Origin: Ramazzottius varieornatus
Lineage: Eukaryota > Tardigrada > Eutardigrada > Parachela > Ramazzottiidae
NCBI GenBank assembly: GCA_001949185.1
Contig: BDGG01000003.1
Span: forward strand, 992,690-1,056,689
Direction: 5' to 3'
Length of the DNA: 64,000 nt
Below are positions 10,527 to 27,725 of this stretch, piece by piece. Every line of letters starts with the position of its first letter. Positions within the stretch are counted from its first letter, which is position 1. The notes under the pieces were generated by a model that saw only the letters and a program-made list of their open reading frames with translations, was not told where the DNA came from and did no database searches. The position numbers and the translations under genes are program-made.

Positions 10527-11704
10527 CCGTGACAGAATATCCGCTGCGTAAAACTTGAAAATTTATGAGGTCGAAATCAACACTCGAACCGAGCAACTTT
10601 TGCAGGCTTTCTTGCTGCTCGCACATCGACCTTGTCGGTCAAAACGTGATGTGCTGGCTGGCTTTTATGAAGGCTTTGGCGCAACAGACAACGCACGTGT
10701 GGAGTAAGACTTAACAATGGCGTTCTACTTATTGTGTTCGAGATTCGGAGTGAGCAGCGAGATTTCAGCACCCTCTCGTGGGATTCGAACAAACCGGTAT
10801 TCATGTACTGTTCGTCCAGTTCCGGTCACCGGTCACCTTACCAGAATGTTGGATTGGCTGTATTTGCTCGACCCCAACAGTAAGTTTCACCGATAACCAA
10901 TAAACGGCAGCAGAGTGGACGCCCCACGTCGGTCGTTAAAAACTGCCGTAGAAGTATATACAGTAGGGCGTCTTTTCGATTACGAAGAAAGATTCGACCA
11001 GTATCGTAAGAGGCGGTCAGTTGCTTCTCATAGTTCATTGCGAGGAGGTGTCGAAGTTCACTAACAGCACTCAGCCTGCTCAGCCTCCACTTACATCACG
11101 AAAAGCTCAGCGAATGCAGTATGAATGCACAGATCCACGTCCTCCCGCCAACCTCCTTTGTTGAAATTCTTAGAAGCGAGACAGCGACCCCATTGGGCTT
11201 GCCATACTTCACCACGATTGAAATCGCTTCCGAGTAGCCAAAGCTGACCAGCGCTTGATGTGGATCAGCGGAGAAGACGCAATGTGTTTCAGAGGGAAGA
11301 GCGACGGTCTGACGCAACGAGATAGCGCAACGCTGATAGGAGGCCATCACAAAAATCTCTCCAATACATTGGTTGGGCGTAGTGTTTTCCTTTTGCGTGA
11401 CAGGTACTACCGAAATATTTTGAATCCTGCCCCGATGGTTTGTATTGAGGTACATTGACGCTTTATTTCGTCACCAGTTGTGTACGGGTCATCACGGAGT
11501 GTGACAAGCAAGAATGAATAGTCTTCGGAATAATTCAGTAATAATTTTCAGACTGGGGCTCTGCTCAGCACCGATCCCGATACATCGAACGCAGGAAAAA
11601 GTGCTGTTGATACATAGATAAGTACAAAAGAATTGAGCTCCGCGCGAGGGCTTTGGTTGTAATATTACACTGATGAGAAGAAAGCCGCCTGCCGTGTAGT
11701 TTAC
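10527..11704. other. Spacer between Gly-rich genes 1 and 2
   Basis: No recognisable gene. It holds open frames up to 119 codons (11096-11455, minus) without domain, signal peptide or splice logic. No repeat was noticed. Confidence 0.4.
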
Positions 11705-12392
11705 TTAATGGCCGTAGCCCAAGCTGCCCGAACTGGATCCACCATAGCCTGATCCACCACCGGTGCTTACGCCGTAGCCAGCAGATCCGCTGTTTCCGTT
11801 AAATCCCCAGAATCCACCAGGGCCCCACAGACCACCCTGAAACACATTATGTGAGATTTTCCGAAGCCCATTTCAAGGCAGAATAAATACTATGTACAAA
11901 AACGGTACGTTCTTACAGGTCCGTAAATATTTCCCACGTTCAACAAGCCATTGAGGTCAATCCCAAAGTTGCCGAAACCACCACCAAATCCTCCAAGGCC
12001 ACCTCCACCGATACCTCCACCGATACCTCCCCCGATACCTCCCAAACCTCCGTTGCTGACACCGTTGTTGCTGCTGCCGTATCCTGAAGAGCCCGACGAT
12101 CCGCCGTATCCACCTGACTGTCGTGCTGACGCTACTCCAGCACCGTTCCCCAATCCAAGACCAGTGATCCCACCACCCAGTCCAACTCCACCGCCACCGC
12201 CACCAATACCAACACCGCCAAATCCGCCACCACCGAAACCCAGTGCGCTTACCAGGTGCAAAACTACAGAAAGGAAATCAATGAGGAAAAACAGTGAAAT
12301 TCTGAACCAAAAAGTGTAGTCAAGAACAAACAGAACGGAAACGCCGTACCCGACAAGCTGAGAACGAGGCCAGTAACAACGTAATTTTGCAT
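11705..12392 (-). CDS. Secreted Gly-rich protein, cluster member 2
   Basis: Three exons, 12350-12392, 11917-12263 and 11705-11836, join in frame to 173 residues. The signal peptide MQNYVVTGLVLSLSVLHLVSA is split by intron 1. The mature protein is dominated by GGG-x-GG runs (GFGGGGFGGVGIGGGGGG) with a short YGGSSGSSGYGSSNNG segment. It then carries the shared cassette FGIDLNGLLNVGNIYGP | GGLWGPGGFWGFNG, where the bar marks intron 2 (phase 0). The C-terminus is Ser/Gly/Tyr-rich and ends SLGYGH. Architecture and intron phases match the flanking paralogues, so it arose by tandem duplication. Composition suggests a cuticular or secreted structural protein; there is no catalytic motif. A TATA box lies at 12504-12509. 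Confidence 0.88.
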
Positions 12393-12503
12393 CTTGACGG
12401 TCCTTTTCTCTCCTGTGAAATTGTAAACGGGCTACCAGGAACGCGGAAGTGAAAAGTTGTACTCAACGGAAATGTAGAGTGTCGGTTTGATTTCGCTCAA
12501 TGG

Positions 12504-12509
12504 TTTATA
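12504..12509 (-). promoter_or_regulatory. TATA box of Gly-rich gene 2
   Basis: The minus strand reads GCTTATAAACCATTG, with TATAAA about 112 bp upstream of the ATG at 12392. The following ACCATT/ACCATC word is shared with gene 3 (TATATAAACCATC). Confidence 0.6.
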
Positions 12510-13191
12510 AGCGAAACTGTGTTTTTCGATAAACGCCTCTTTCTTTGTCCTCCTCTGTCTCCGTAACTTTCCCTTTCGTTTTCAAACGATGATATTAGAA
12601 CGGACATCACGCGGTGATGTCAGCTCATGAATTCAAGTAGCTGTCTTGCAGAGTGTTCGAAGATCATAACTCTGTTCTTTCGGCGTCGAGCAATGCGGAA
12701 GACGGAAGGCGACTGACGAGCTGTGTTGACCGCACCATGCTTGCAGTGATGCAACATCGCTGTCCGTGAACCGTGGTCGATGTCTTCTGGTTACGTATGC
12801 GTCTTATTGTTACTGAAGAACTAAACGATTGGTACGGAACTAAGAATACTACAGGGGAAAGTGGCTTGTCGTTCGAGCTTCGAACAAAAGTATGTGACAC
12901 GTGTGAAGTAACGCTGAATAATTTTGATAGAAGGTGATTATTTTCTCCGTTGCCTCCGTGCGTCCCTCTTTTGCTTTCTCTGTCTCGTGTATTTTGAATA
13001 ACTATTTAAATCTTTGGAAGATTGTGTATGGGGAGATATTTATGTACAAAATTAGAGCGGGAAACTTAGAAAATTAATGATTATACTCGCACACAAATAG
13101 TTTACAATAAGATGCAGTTCGATCGATCGATCGATCGATCAATCATCACAAAAAATAAAAGAAGGCAGGAGACAGATGAAGTAGACACAGC
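12510..13191. repeat. Spacer between Gly-rich genes 2 and 3 with a (GATC)n tract
   Basis: No gene is seen. A short GATC tetranucleotide run lies at about 13119-13140, in the presumed 3' region of gene 3. Confidence 0.55.
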
Positions 13192-14074
13192 TTATTTCCT
13201 GGAGTACGAGCCGCTATGGTTGTCGCTTCCGTATGAGGAGGAAGGCTGGCTATTTCCATAGCCGGACTGGTAGTTGTCGTTACTGTTTCCGTAAGAGGAG
13301 GATTGATGGTTGTCTCCGTAGCTGGAAACTGCGTTATTGTCGTGGCTGTTTACGTAGCCTGACTGGTGGTTATCGCCATAACTGGATTGATGGTTGTCTC
13401 CGTACGAGGAACCACCGTTGTTTCCGTATGACGAGCCACCGTTGTTTCCATACGACGAGCCGCCATTTCCATATCCACCACTGCCTCCTCCGATGTTTCC
13501 GCTAAAGGCACCAATGTCACCACCACCAAAGCCAATACCACCACCAAAACCTCCCAGGCCACCGCCGAATCCACCGAAGCCTCCACCGAATCCGCCGAAT
13601 CCTCCGAATCCTCCGCCAAAACCGTTGTTACAGCCCCAGAAACCACATGGTCCATAGAACCCACCCTAAAAAGTGCATCCCCGTTGAGTTAGACGAGATA
13701 CCGATAATAAACATAGATTCTGAACTCGAAATTAGTCGCTGTCGCTTACGGGTCCGTAGAAACCGCTCAGGTCGAAGACGTTCCCAATATCGATACCGAA
13801 TCCTCCGAATCCTCCTCCATAGCCCCCTAATCCACCGCCGAAACCTCCGATGCCCCCGAATCCACCGCCACCGAGGCCTCCAAAACCGAGACCACCAATG
13901 TTGCTGCCTCCGTTGCCGCTACCGTAGTACCCACCATATCCACCGGCCACAACGAGTTGCAGCACTGTAATTATAAAGCCCATCAGAGCACAACCATCTG
14001 GTTAATAGAAGCTCGGCATGTCCAAAATACGTACAGGAAACCGAGAGGACGAGTCCAGACAATACAGCCTTCAT
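13192..14074 (-). CDS. Secreted Gly-rich protein, cluster member 3
   Basis: Three exons, 14035-14074, 13750-13964 and 13192-13665, join in frame to 242 residues. The signal peptide MKAVLSGLVLSVSLLQLVVA is interrupted by intron 1, as in gene 2. The N-terminal half is GGFGG/GGLGG repeats. The cassette is more divergent: FGIDIGNVFDLSGFYGP | GGFYGPCGFWGCNNG. It carries two Cys residues absent from the other two members, which could allow disulphide cross-linking. The C-terminal third is a tandem SSYG(N/D)N(G/H)(G/Q) repeat (YGNNGGSS, YGDNHQSS), ending SYSRK. Likely an extracellular structural protein. The phase-0 intron at GP|GG is kept. A TATA box lies at 14214-14221. Confidence 0.88.
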
Positions 14075-14213
14075 TTTTGGTGAGGATAGAGCCGTGAACC
14101 GTGAGCCGTGAACAACCACAGAGGAGAAATGAAAAGTAGAGACGGGAAGTTAGAACCAGGAAGCTGAAGGAAATGAGCGGTGAAAGTGATACCTAATCTG
14201 TTGATCCAGATGG

Positions 14214-14221
14214 TTTATATA
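14214..14221 (-). promoter_or_regulatory. TATA box of Gly-rich gene 3
   Basis: The minus strand reads ATATATAAACCATC about 140 bp upstream of the ATG at 14074. It shares TATAAACCAT with gene 2. Confidence 0.55.
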
Positions 14222-17200
14222 TCAGATCGAGAGTTCTGAATTTTTTAATTGTTCTTTCAACTCGCGTTCGATCTCCTATGATTTCATCATCCGTATTCGC
14301 TTAATTACGAAGCACGCACGAGCGATTAATGGCGGCCATGATCATCAACACGGAGTTTTGTTCGTTGCTCACAGTGTCTGCTCGTAATCGGCTTACTATT
14401 TGGTGAAGATATTGACGGCTGAAATGCATCTTATTAGATCAGCTCGGCGCTACGACTGACGGACACTGCCTATTAACGATATTCAGTGGCGCAGCGTGGG
14501 TACGTTGAACAATCGATAGCTGACACGAAGTAACAAATCTTTTGAAGTGTGCGACCACCAAGGGGGTTTTCCTTTCTGCGGCAGATCTTGCCTTTTTTCT
14601 GAGCACCGCGAGTTTTGTTATCGATCGCACAGCTTGCACAAAGATTTCCATTGACGCCGACTTTATTTTGTCGTGTAGGGTTAACCCCGTTTTCGTTGTC
14701 GGTCAGAGTTATCGCGGATGATACTAATGTCAATAAAACGGAGAACCGATGGACGCAGTATGCATTCAAGGCCTGATTTCAGATCTTGCGGTCTTTCTTT
14801 CGGTTGAATGTGGATGTGACGGGATCTCGATATCTCGCTGCTCCGACGCTTACTACGGTAGCATCCTCTGTTCTGTCGATGTATCTGGGTATTTCATCGA
14901 CAGTCACAAGTAAAGTATCTTTTTATCGTTCCCCGTTCAATTTCTGCATGGTCCTATTCACCATATGGCCTAGTTCTTTCTGAGGGAACTGGGTGCTTCA
15001 GGTATTTGAAACGCTCGAGCTCCAGTTCAAGCTCGTCGCTATGATCGCGGGTACCGATCCACATCTGAGTTCTAGTGGCAAACTGGACCAGTGGATTGGG
15101 CCCGTCGTCGGTCGTGTTGTGGACAGCGCTATGTCGCACACCACTTTCGTTACATGAAACAGCAGATCGGAAATTCGTAAATGGCAAGAACAACAGAACA
15201 TGGTATCCAATAACCAACTGCGGGTTTAGGTATTTGCAGACTGATGGTTGCTATGGTCCTACTTGGTAATCATGAATGACTGAATCAAACTTAGTACTAC
15301 ACAGAGTGGCTGGTCTGCGGACTGTCTGGACAAGAACGCAGCGCATTCAGCATTTTTCGAACTCAAAACCACTCGGTTCTGTGCGTATTTCTGTTTGCAA
15401 GTGCCAATGCTATTGTAGGGTAACTCCAGTCAATTTCGCCACAGTTCAGGGAGAAAAGATGTTGAAACTGTCAGAAAAGAAGCTAGATTCAGAACCGTAA
15501 GATCCCACTAGAGACCAGCGTTCCCCCATTGCACATTGCCTCTCACACGTATCGCGCCCATGAGAACAGCGAACAGGGGATGACTGCAATTTATTTCTAC
15601 CAACTGAACTCCGTATCCGGTTTCATCATGTGAAACAAATGATGCTGTTTCGTCTATAGTCTCTTTCGCTCTCGAAATGTCCTGACTGAGCTAGCTTTCG
15701 CTACAGTTTAACGTTCACCAAGGAGTAAGCAAGACAATGCTTCCACATCACCAGACCAGAACATGATATTCTGAGCGCAAAGCTCGAGTAGTGAAATCGG
15801 GCACGTTATCCCACGGAACAACCGATGCTACTGTAGTAGGGAATCGAAAGAAACCCCACGCACACCCCTCACCACATCATTAATACAACATACGTGACGT
15901 TCATTTCTACGGAATTTTCAGTGCTCCCTGCGGTAGATGTTCTCTTGACCAGCTCTCAACAAGTTGGTATCAATAGAGCCGTCTCGTTCAGCTTAGCTTC
16001 TGAAACTGGAACGAGTGATACCGAATATGAATGGATTTGTAGCATGTTAGTGATATGTGGATTTCTTTATGATACAATACTTTCATCTGTTTGGACAGAG
16101 CGAATTTCATGTCCAGAATCGTAATTTGGATACATATGTGAACTGACGGACGCGGTAACATTCCAAAGCTGCTGTATCATACAGTGTACTTTTGTCGTAA
16201 CGATACTCGCGTTTCTCGTCGTCGAGCTTACCACCTGCAGCACCATGGGATCGAAACGATCTCAAAAAAGTACTCCTCATCAAACTGCGAACATCCTTTC
16301 ACGTACTCATTCGGCGGTCTTTTGCTTCGCCTGAGCACTTGCCTTTTCGGTGAAGCCAAAAGAAACACTGTCAAGTTAAAGCGAAAAATTTGATGGCTGG
16401 GAGACTGACCGGTGGCGACTCGTGGTTTTCGATTCGGAATTTTCAGGGGTTTTAGTCAGACGGCGGATCTGTCTCCGAATACTGTTGATACCAAGATGGG
16501 CAACTGCAGTTTCTCGTGTTCGCTATGGTCTGATTCGGTCAGCCAACTCTGCTAACCACAGGAAAAATTCCAAACTGTCCGGGAATCGGACACCGGTAAG
16601 TCATCAAGCGGCCAAATTTGGCCAGACCCAGTTTTACGTCTTCGAAACCGAAAAAATCGGTATTGGTTCACTACAGTACTGCCCCTTTAATTCCATCAGT
16701 TCAGTCTCGACACAAAACACGTGGTACTGCAGGTGTTACAAGTCGAACCGTCAAAGGTGGCATCTGTCGATCAGGGTACCTGCAAGCTGCGCAAGCCACA
16801 GCCATCTGCAAGATTACAAGCTTTTATAGCCATGTGACAGAAAGACGAGTAATCGATATCTGCTTGAGTAGACGCATTAAGTTAGTTTACGTGTAACGAT
16901 CGCGAACGGACACTGAAGACGGGTCGAGAAGCCCCGAGCGCGCGGACGTCGGGTTTGGCGCGCTGGGTGTCGAGCTACATAGAAGCTCAAGAAACCGACA
17001 AGGCGAAGAGAATTCGTTGTGTACAGGACGGCACCAAAATTTAATGTTGAAAAGCAGCCGTACTGATGTGGGATAAGTGAGGAGAGAGCTAGTGTACCAA
17101 GTCAGTTCAAGCTTTAGCAAATTCTTGCGCGTCGTTTCATTACGCTTTCTGAGTAACTAGATCAGAACCGAGCAGCAGACAACCTGATTCACCGTAAACA

Positions 17201-17977
17201 TGTTTGGTCTGGACAATAAGTCGTTCTGAACGAGAGTCTTACTTGCATCAGTAGGGCTCAAAGCTTTCAACGGTAAAACGCAGGAATGTTTGGTATCAAT
17301 GATGAGAAGAAAGGGTTTCGGAAGACTATCTGTATGAGGTAGAGTCATCCTAGTCCTGCGTCTGGGTAAGAGGGATGTGCAGTCGAACAGCCAGATGTAT
17401 CTCCTGATGCAAAAGATTTCTGAGTACGTAAAAGGTTTGAGTTGTGATCACGGTTTTTCTTGCGGTATAGGTGTGTTTTTTCTATAGTTGGATTGCTAAA
17501 CCAAATCCTTTGCGCCGGAGGAGCTAACATCGGGATCAAAGCGGTTATCGGGAGGGCACTGTACAAGGTGCGGAGGAAGCAATGTCAAAACAAAGCTCAT
17601 AATCTGTCAATGGACTAATACCAATGATATTTTCGCGTATCCCGCTGACTCACCGAAGTAAATAGCCTACGGCCTGAGCCACCCGTACTTCGCAGCCTGT
17701 TGTTCATCTAAGATGATTTATCCTTTGATATCGACATTACGCTGCTCATTTTCCCGAAATGTATTGACGCAAATACCACCATTTGGCATGGGTTTAACGA
17801 TCCTGACAAATTTAATCGATGCCACCTCGAACTCCCGTGCGTTATGGTCGCGAATAGTCCTTTGGTTCATTCCTTCAGACCAAAAAGCAATTTTGAGATC
17901 AGACGAAGAAAGAAAGTTGGTATACTTCGGGTACATGAAATTCCGGTACGCTTGATCTAAGATGGCCGTGAGGTTTC
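14222..17977. other. Long gene-poor spacer
   Basis: Only short open frames are present, none with a recognisable domain or consistent splicing. Frames at 14954-15217 and 14473-14765 (minus) look exon-like for a short distance but have no ATG and no family resemblance. The left part includes the upstream region of Gly-rich gene 3, and the right end is the 3' flank of the SAD kinase gene. Confidence 0.4.
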
Positions 17978-24316
<6,339 letters not shown>

Positions 24317-26146
24317 TCTTCAACCTAAATATTTGCCCGAAAGAATTTAGGTAGGGCTTTCTCAGGACTAAATTTAGATATGTTGACATCGACAGAAGGT
24401 CAAGATACACATTGAGAACCCACACTTGCCTTCTTGGCCTTCCTCAAATGACGCTCATTCCCCGCAGTGGTTTAATCCGCATTGCGGAGAATGGGACACA
24501 TTTGCCGAACAGGGAAAAGGGAGATGGGTCCAAAACGGAACAGATGTTAAATTAGTTTCTGCTGACAAAGAATGTCCCAAGCACACTAAGCTTCACCGGT
24601 TATTCAAAGCCTCCCAATTCAAACGCTCTAATTTTGTCAAAACAGGTTCTCATCAAAAGAATACAGAACGGATAAACAAGTGCAGAAGAAAAAGGCGAAG
24701 GGACAGCAGTCTGGATACTGAATAATGCTGCACTAATTTGTAGTGTGAAGGAGACGTCGATTGCGGGGTGCTGGAAGGATGATGAAGAGGAATTGGCTCG
24801 GCGTGTGCGCCGGGATGTTCAAGCTGAGTCTATGCTCAGTGTGAGTCTGGATAGGATCGAACACTACAACGCTGGTTGTACGTGGTTATGCGATCGGCAG
24901 TGCACACTGTATCCAAGTCCGCTGGGACTAAAGAGGAAGAAGCCAAAGAGCTGCACTGATTATCAATAGGCGCTGTTACGTTGTGCCCAGCCCGCGTTAT
25001 CGATTCTTCAGCTTCCTCCACTCTTCCCTTGGTCGCATATCCGCTCTGCACTTGTGCTCACATATAGATGCCAGTCCGTCGATAGTTTGGTCATGTACGG
25101 CGCATGTTTCGGCTTATACCTACTGTATAGCGCGCAATCATGGCATGCGTCATCTATCCCGCGACTATTATCTTCCCATCATTCTGTTGCGCTGTTTTGT
25201 CGCTTGCTACCGTATTTTCATTAGCATGAGTATGATGAGTCCCGTCCAGTACTGTATTTCGCACCGCTCTCTTCGAGTATTAATACTTATTCGCTCACAT
25301 AACCTGCTACTTCTTCGCACCCCGATCAGTTCGCGCACCGTCTCCAGCTTTTAATACAAACCGCTTTTGGGGAAAAGGCCGCACAGAGATAGCGGGATTA
25401 GACTAACAGAGGCAACCAAACTGAATAACCGAATTTGGTGAACATTGAAGATTAAACGATCCGGTGCATCGAGTGCTTTGTGTTCATTTTTCAGAGCCAC
25501 ACTGACAATTATGAGTTACCGCCAGGTTCCACCGTAAGGTGCACTAGTGCAAGTAGCTTCAGCAGAGCACAGTGCTAGTTCATGGCTGAGTCCGGCTAGT
25601 TATTATGCTTATTAGGTAGGGATGGGCAGATCAATCGATAGATTTGCCGTCATTTTGCCGCCTCAGTACGGATAAACTGGCAGCCACGAGAGACAGTGTC
25701 CCGTAATGCGAAAAGATTCATGATCAGGGATGAGTTCCTCTGCCTCGCAAGCGATGGCTCGACCGTTAGGTTCATCACAGCCACGCCATCTGTCGACAGC
25801 CAGCACGAGCTGGTGCAGCAGGTGGCACCGCATACCGGTGAGAAGTTGGCGCCAGAGTTTCAGTATCATAGCAGTTTCCGATGTGAAGTAGCTGTAATGC
25901 TATATTAACGGGATAGACAGAAGCCCAACGAAAACTTGCCAGCCACGGAACTGTCTCCCTAGTCCTCGAGATTACCGGTAGGTACACCTTTGATTCCGTT
26001 TACCTGAGACACTAACACCAGTGGCAGGTTTACTCACATATGCAAGTAACGGATGAAACCGGTGGCGCGTTGCCGTTTCTTTTGAAGCACCATGTATGAC
26101 GCCGCAGAAATACGAAGGTCGTCTTTTGTCTCATTGGACAAAATCG
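24317..26146. other. Upstream region of BRSK; no gene recognised
   Basis: Open frames up to 123 codons occur on the plus strand (24426-24725, 24983-25354), without recognisable domains or splice structure. The stretch next to 24316 presumably holds BRSK promoter and 5'UTR. No TATA box is evident. Confidence 0.4.
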
Positions 26147-26307
26147 TACTGTAGTGCTCCTAAATTAACGCGCACTCAACCACGTGGACAGTAAATAATG
26201 CCCGGGTGAGAGTCACACAGGCTACACTGGTAACATCTGATCATACTGGACTACGATGACTCATCAGGTGGCTGAGTGCGCGTTAATTTGGGAGCACTGT
26301 ACAGTAA
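26147..26307. mobile_element. MITE with ~38-bp terminal inverted repeats
   Basis: The left end TACTGTAGTGCTCCTAAATT (then AACGCGCACTCAACCAC) is mirrored by GTGGCTGAGTGCGCGTTAAT (then TTGGGAGCACTGTACAGTA) at the right. The element is about 160 bp, bordered by TA, with no coding capacity. It is a different family from its neighbour at 26359. Confidence 0.75.
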
Positions 26308-26358
26308 TGCCGTTAGCATGCTCGTATCTCTGGTAACATGTGCAGCACAGTCTGAAAG

Positions 26359-26600
26359 CAATACAGTCCTACCTGTGAGATGTAACAATTGCTTCTTCTG
26401 CAACAGAACAGCGTTTCTGCACGAGACATGCACTGCGCAGTACGATCAGCTGATCGACGTCCGGTTCTCTTTTGACTTGCTCAAGTAATCAAGCGCGTGT
26501 CTGATCAGCTGATCGAGCTCATGCGAACAGCATGGCGAGCAAATCCGTGTACACTTGAACTGTCCGGAACTGATTTCGGGCGTTTGAACTGTCACAGCGC
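26359..26600. mobile_element. Second copy of the TACAGTCCTACCTG MITE
   Basis: It begins TACAGTCCTACCTGTGAGAT and continues like the reverse complement of 1333-1580, including CAAGTAATCAAG and GATCAGCTGATCGA. The far end is degraded (GGGCGTTTGAACTGTCACA matches the expected GGGCGATCGAACTGTCACA) and its terminal 20-odd bases are missing. Confidence 0.6.
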
Positions 26601-27725
26601 TCAAAGTAAAATCTACGACTAGTCCTAAACGTCGTTCCGAAGAGCCTCGGACCCAAAGAACTCTTTCCCCTAACAGCTTTGCTCCCGAACGTCACCTTTC
26701 CCTAAAACATATTCTCATCTCGAGAAACTTTGGCCCCGAACAATCACAAACCCGCAGAACTTCGGCTCCGGTGACCGCCCATCACCAAACCTTACTAGTA
26801 CCTTATGATGGTCGATTACATATACAGTCGATATTTGGCGGTGTTCTATCTACTCCTGTCTTCCATGATTATGAACTATATGTTGGCGGCAGCATTTCGA
26901 GCGGTTCGAGTTTGCAACAGAGAAGAGGCCTGTCGACTGGAACAGCAGTGCGGCGAAGCGCCGTCTACTGGATAATTTTGTACAGCACACGGTTGCATCG
27001 ATCATTCCGTCACTATACTATTTGCAGTTCTCGCAGATGGCGCTCTCGGTCGAGGCGCAGTTAATCTTCTGCAACAGCTCAGCTGAATTGCGTTCTTTCC
27101 TACACCGCACTTTTCAAGACGTACACGCGCCTGGCCTAACTGTTTTCATGGACAGACAGTTCAAAACAAAACAATGTACATGCTTTATACAAATCTTTAT
27201 TGAGATGGCAGTGAACAGAACGCATCGGTAGTGTACTCCAATCAGTTCGACGGCAGTGCGTTAGCGAGATGGTGACAATGATTAACAAAGACTACGTTGA
27301 GCAGTGTACTTGTATATGTGAAGAATTACAGTCAAACCGGGAGATGAAACAGTGGAATGACCGGTCGGAATAACATATTAGAAAGCATAACTTCTGTAAC
27401 AATAAAGAAAGCTCGCAGTTTGTGTGAAAAGACTAGCAGGAAGCAGCGACAGCAACGAGGCAGATGCAAAAAGGACACAAAATCAATTGAAAGCGCTGGA
27501 AAGTCTCATGGGGAAAAGACTTGACAATGAAAGCGAGAAGCAAAGCTTTTTTCTCCTTTTCTCTCTTCATCGCCAACGAAAGACAAAGCAAGGCAGACAT
27601 AACCAGCAGCAGAGGCGGCGACGGCAGCAGCAGCAGCAGCTAGGAAGCGGGAAAATGCGGGAGCTCGGTTTTTGCGGTGACGTCATCAGCCCACATCTGC
27701 ACAAAGATGGCACAGGGCTTCTTCT
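26601..27725. other. 3' flank and probable 3'UTR of the zinc-finger gene
   Basis: No gene is seen. A short CAG-rich tract at 27604-27642 and a minus-strand AATAAA at 27196-27201, about 525 bp past the stop at 27726, suggest a long 3'UTR. Confidence 0.45.
27196..27201 (-). terminator. Candidate polyadenylation signal of the zinc-finger gene
   Basis: The minus strand reads CTCAATAAAGATT, a canonical AATAAA, downstream of the stop codon at 27726-27728. Confidence 0.4.

Noticed and set aside
11951-12319. Long Pro-rich open frame on the plus strand (PPIPPPIPP)
   Set aside because: It is the antisense shadow of the Gly-rich exon of cluster gene 2; GGN codons read as NCC proline codons in reverse.
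13394-13657. Pro/Tyr-rich open frame on the plus strand
   Set aside because: Antisense shadow of exon 3 of Gly-rich gene 3, whose signal peptide, splice sites and stop define the true strand.
14473-14769. Apparent secreted cysteine-containing peptide with a hydrophobic N-terminus (minus)
   Set aside because: The first codon is TTG, no upstream ATG is in frame and no acceptor clearly provides one; cysteine spacing matches nothing recognised.
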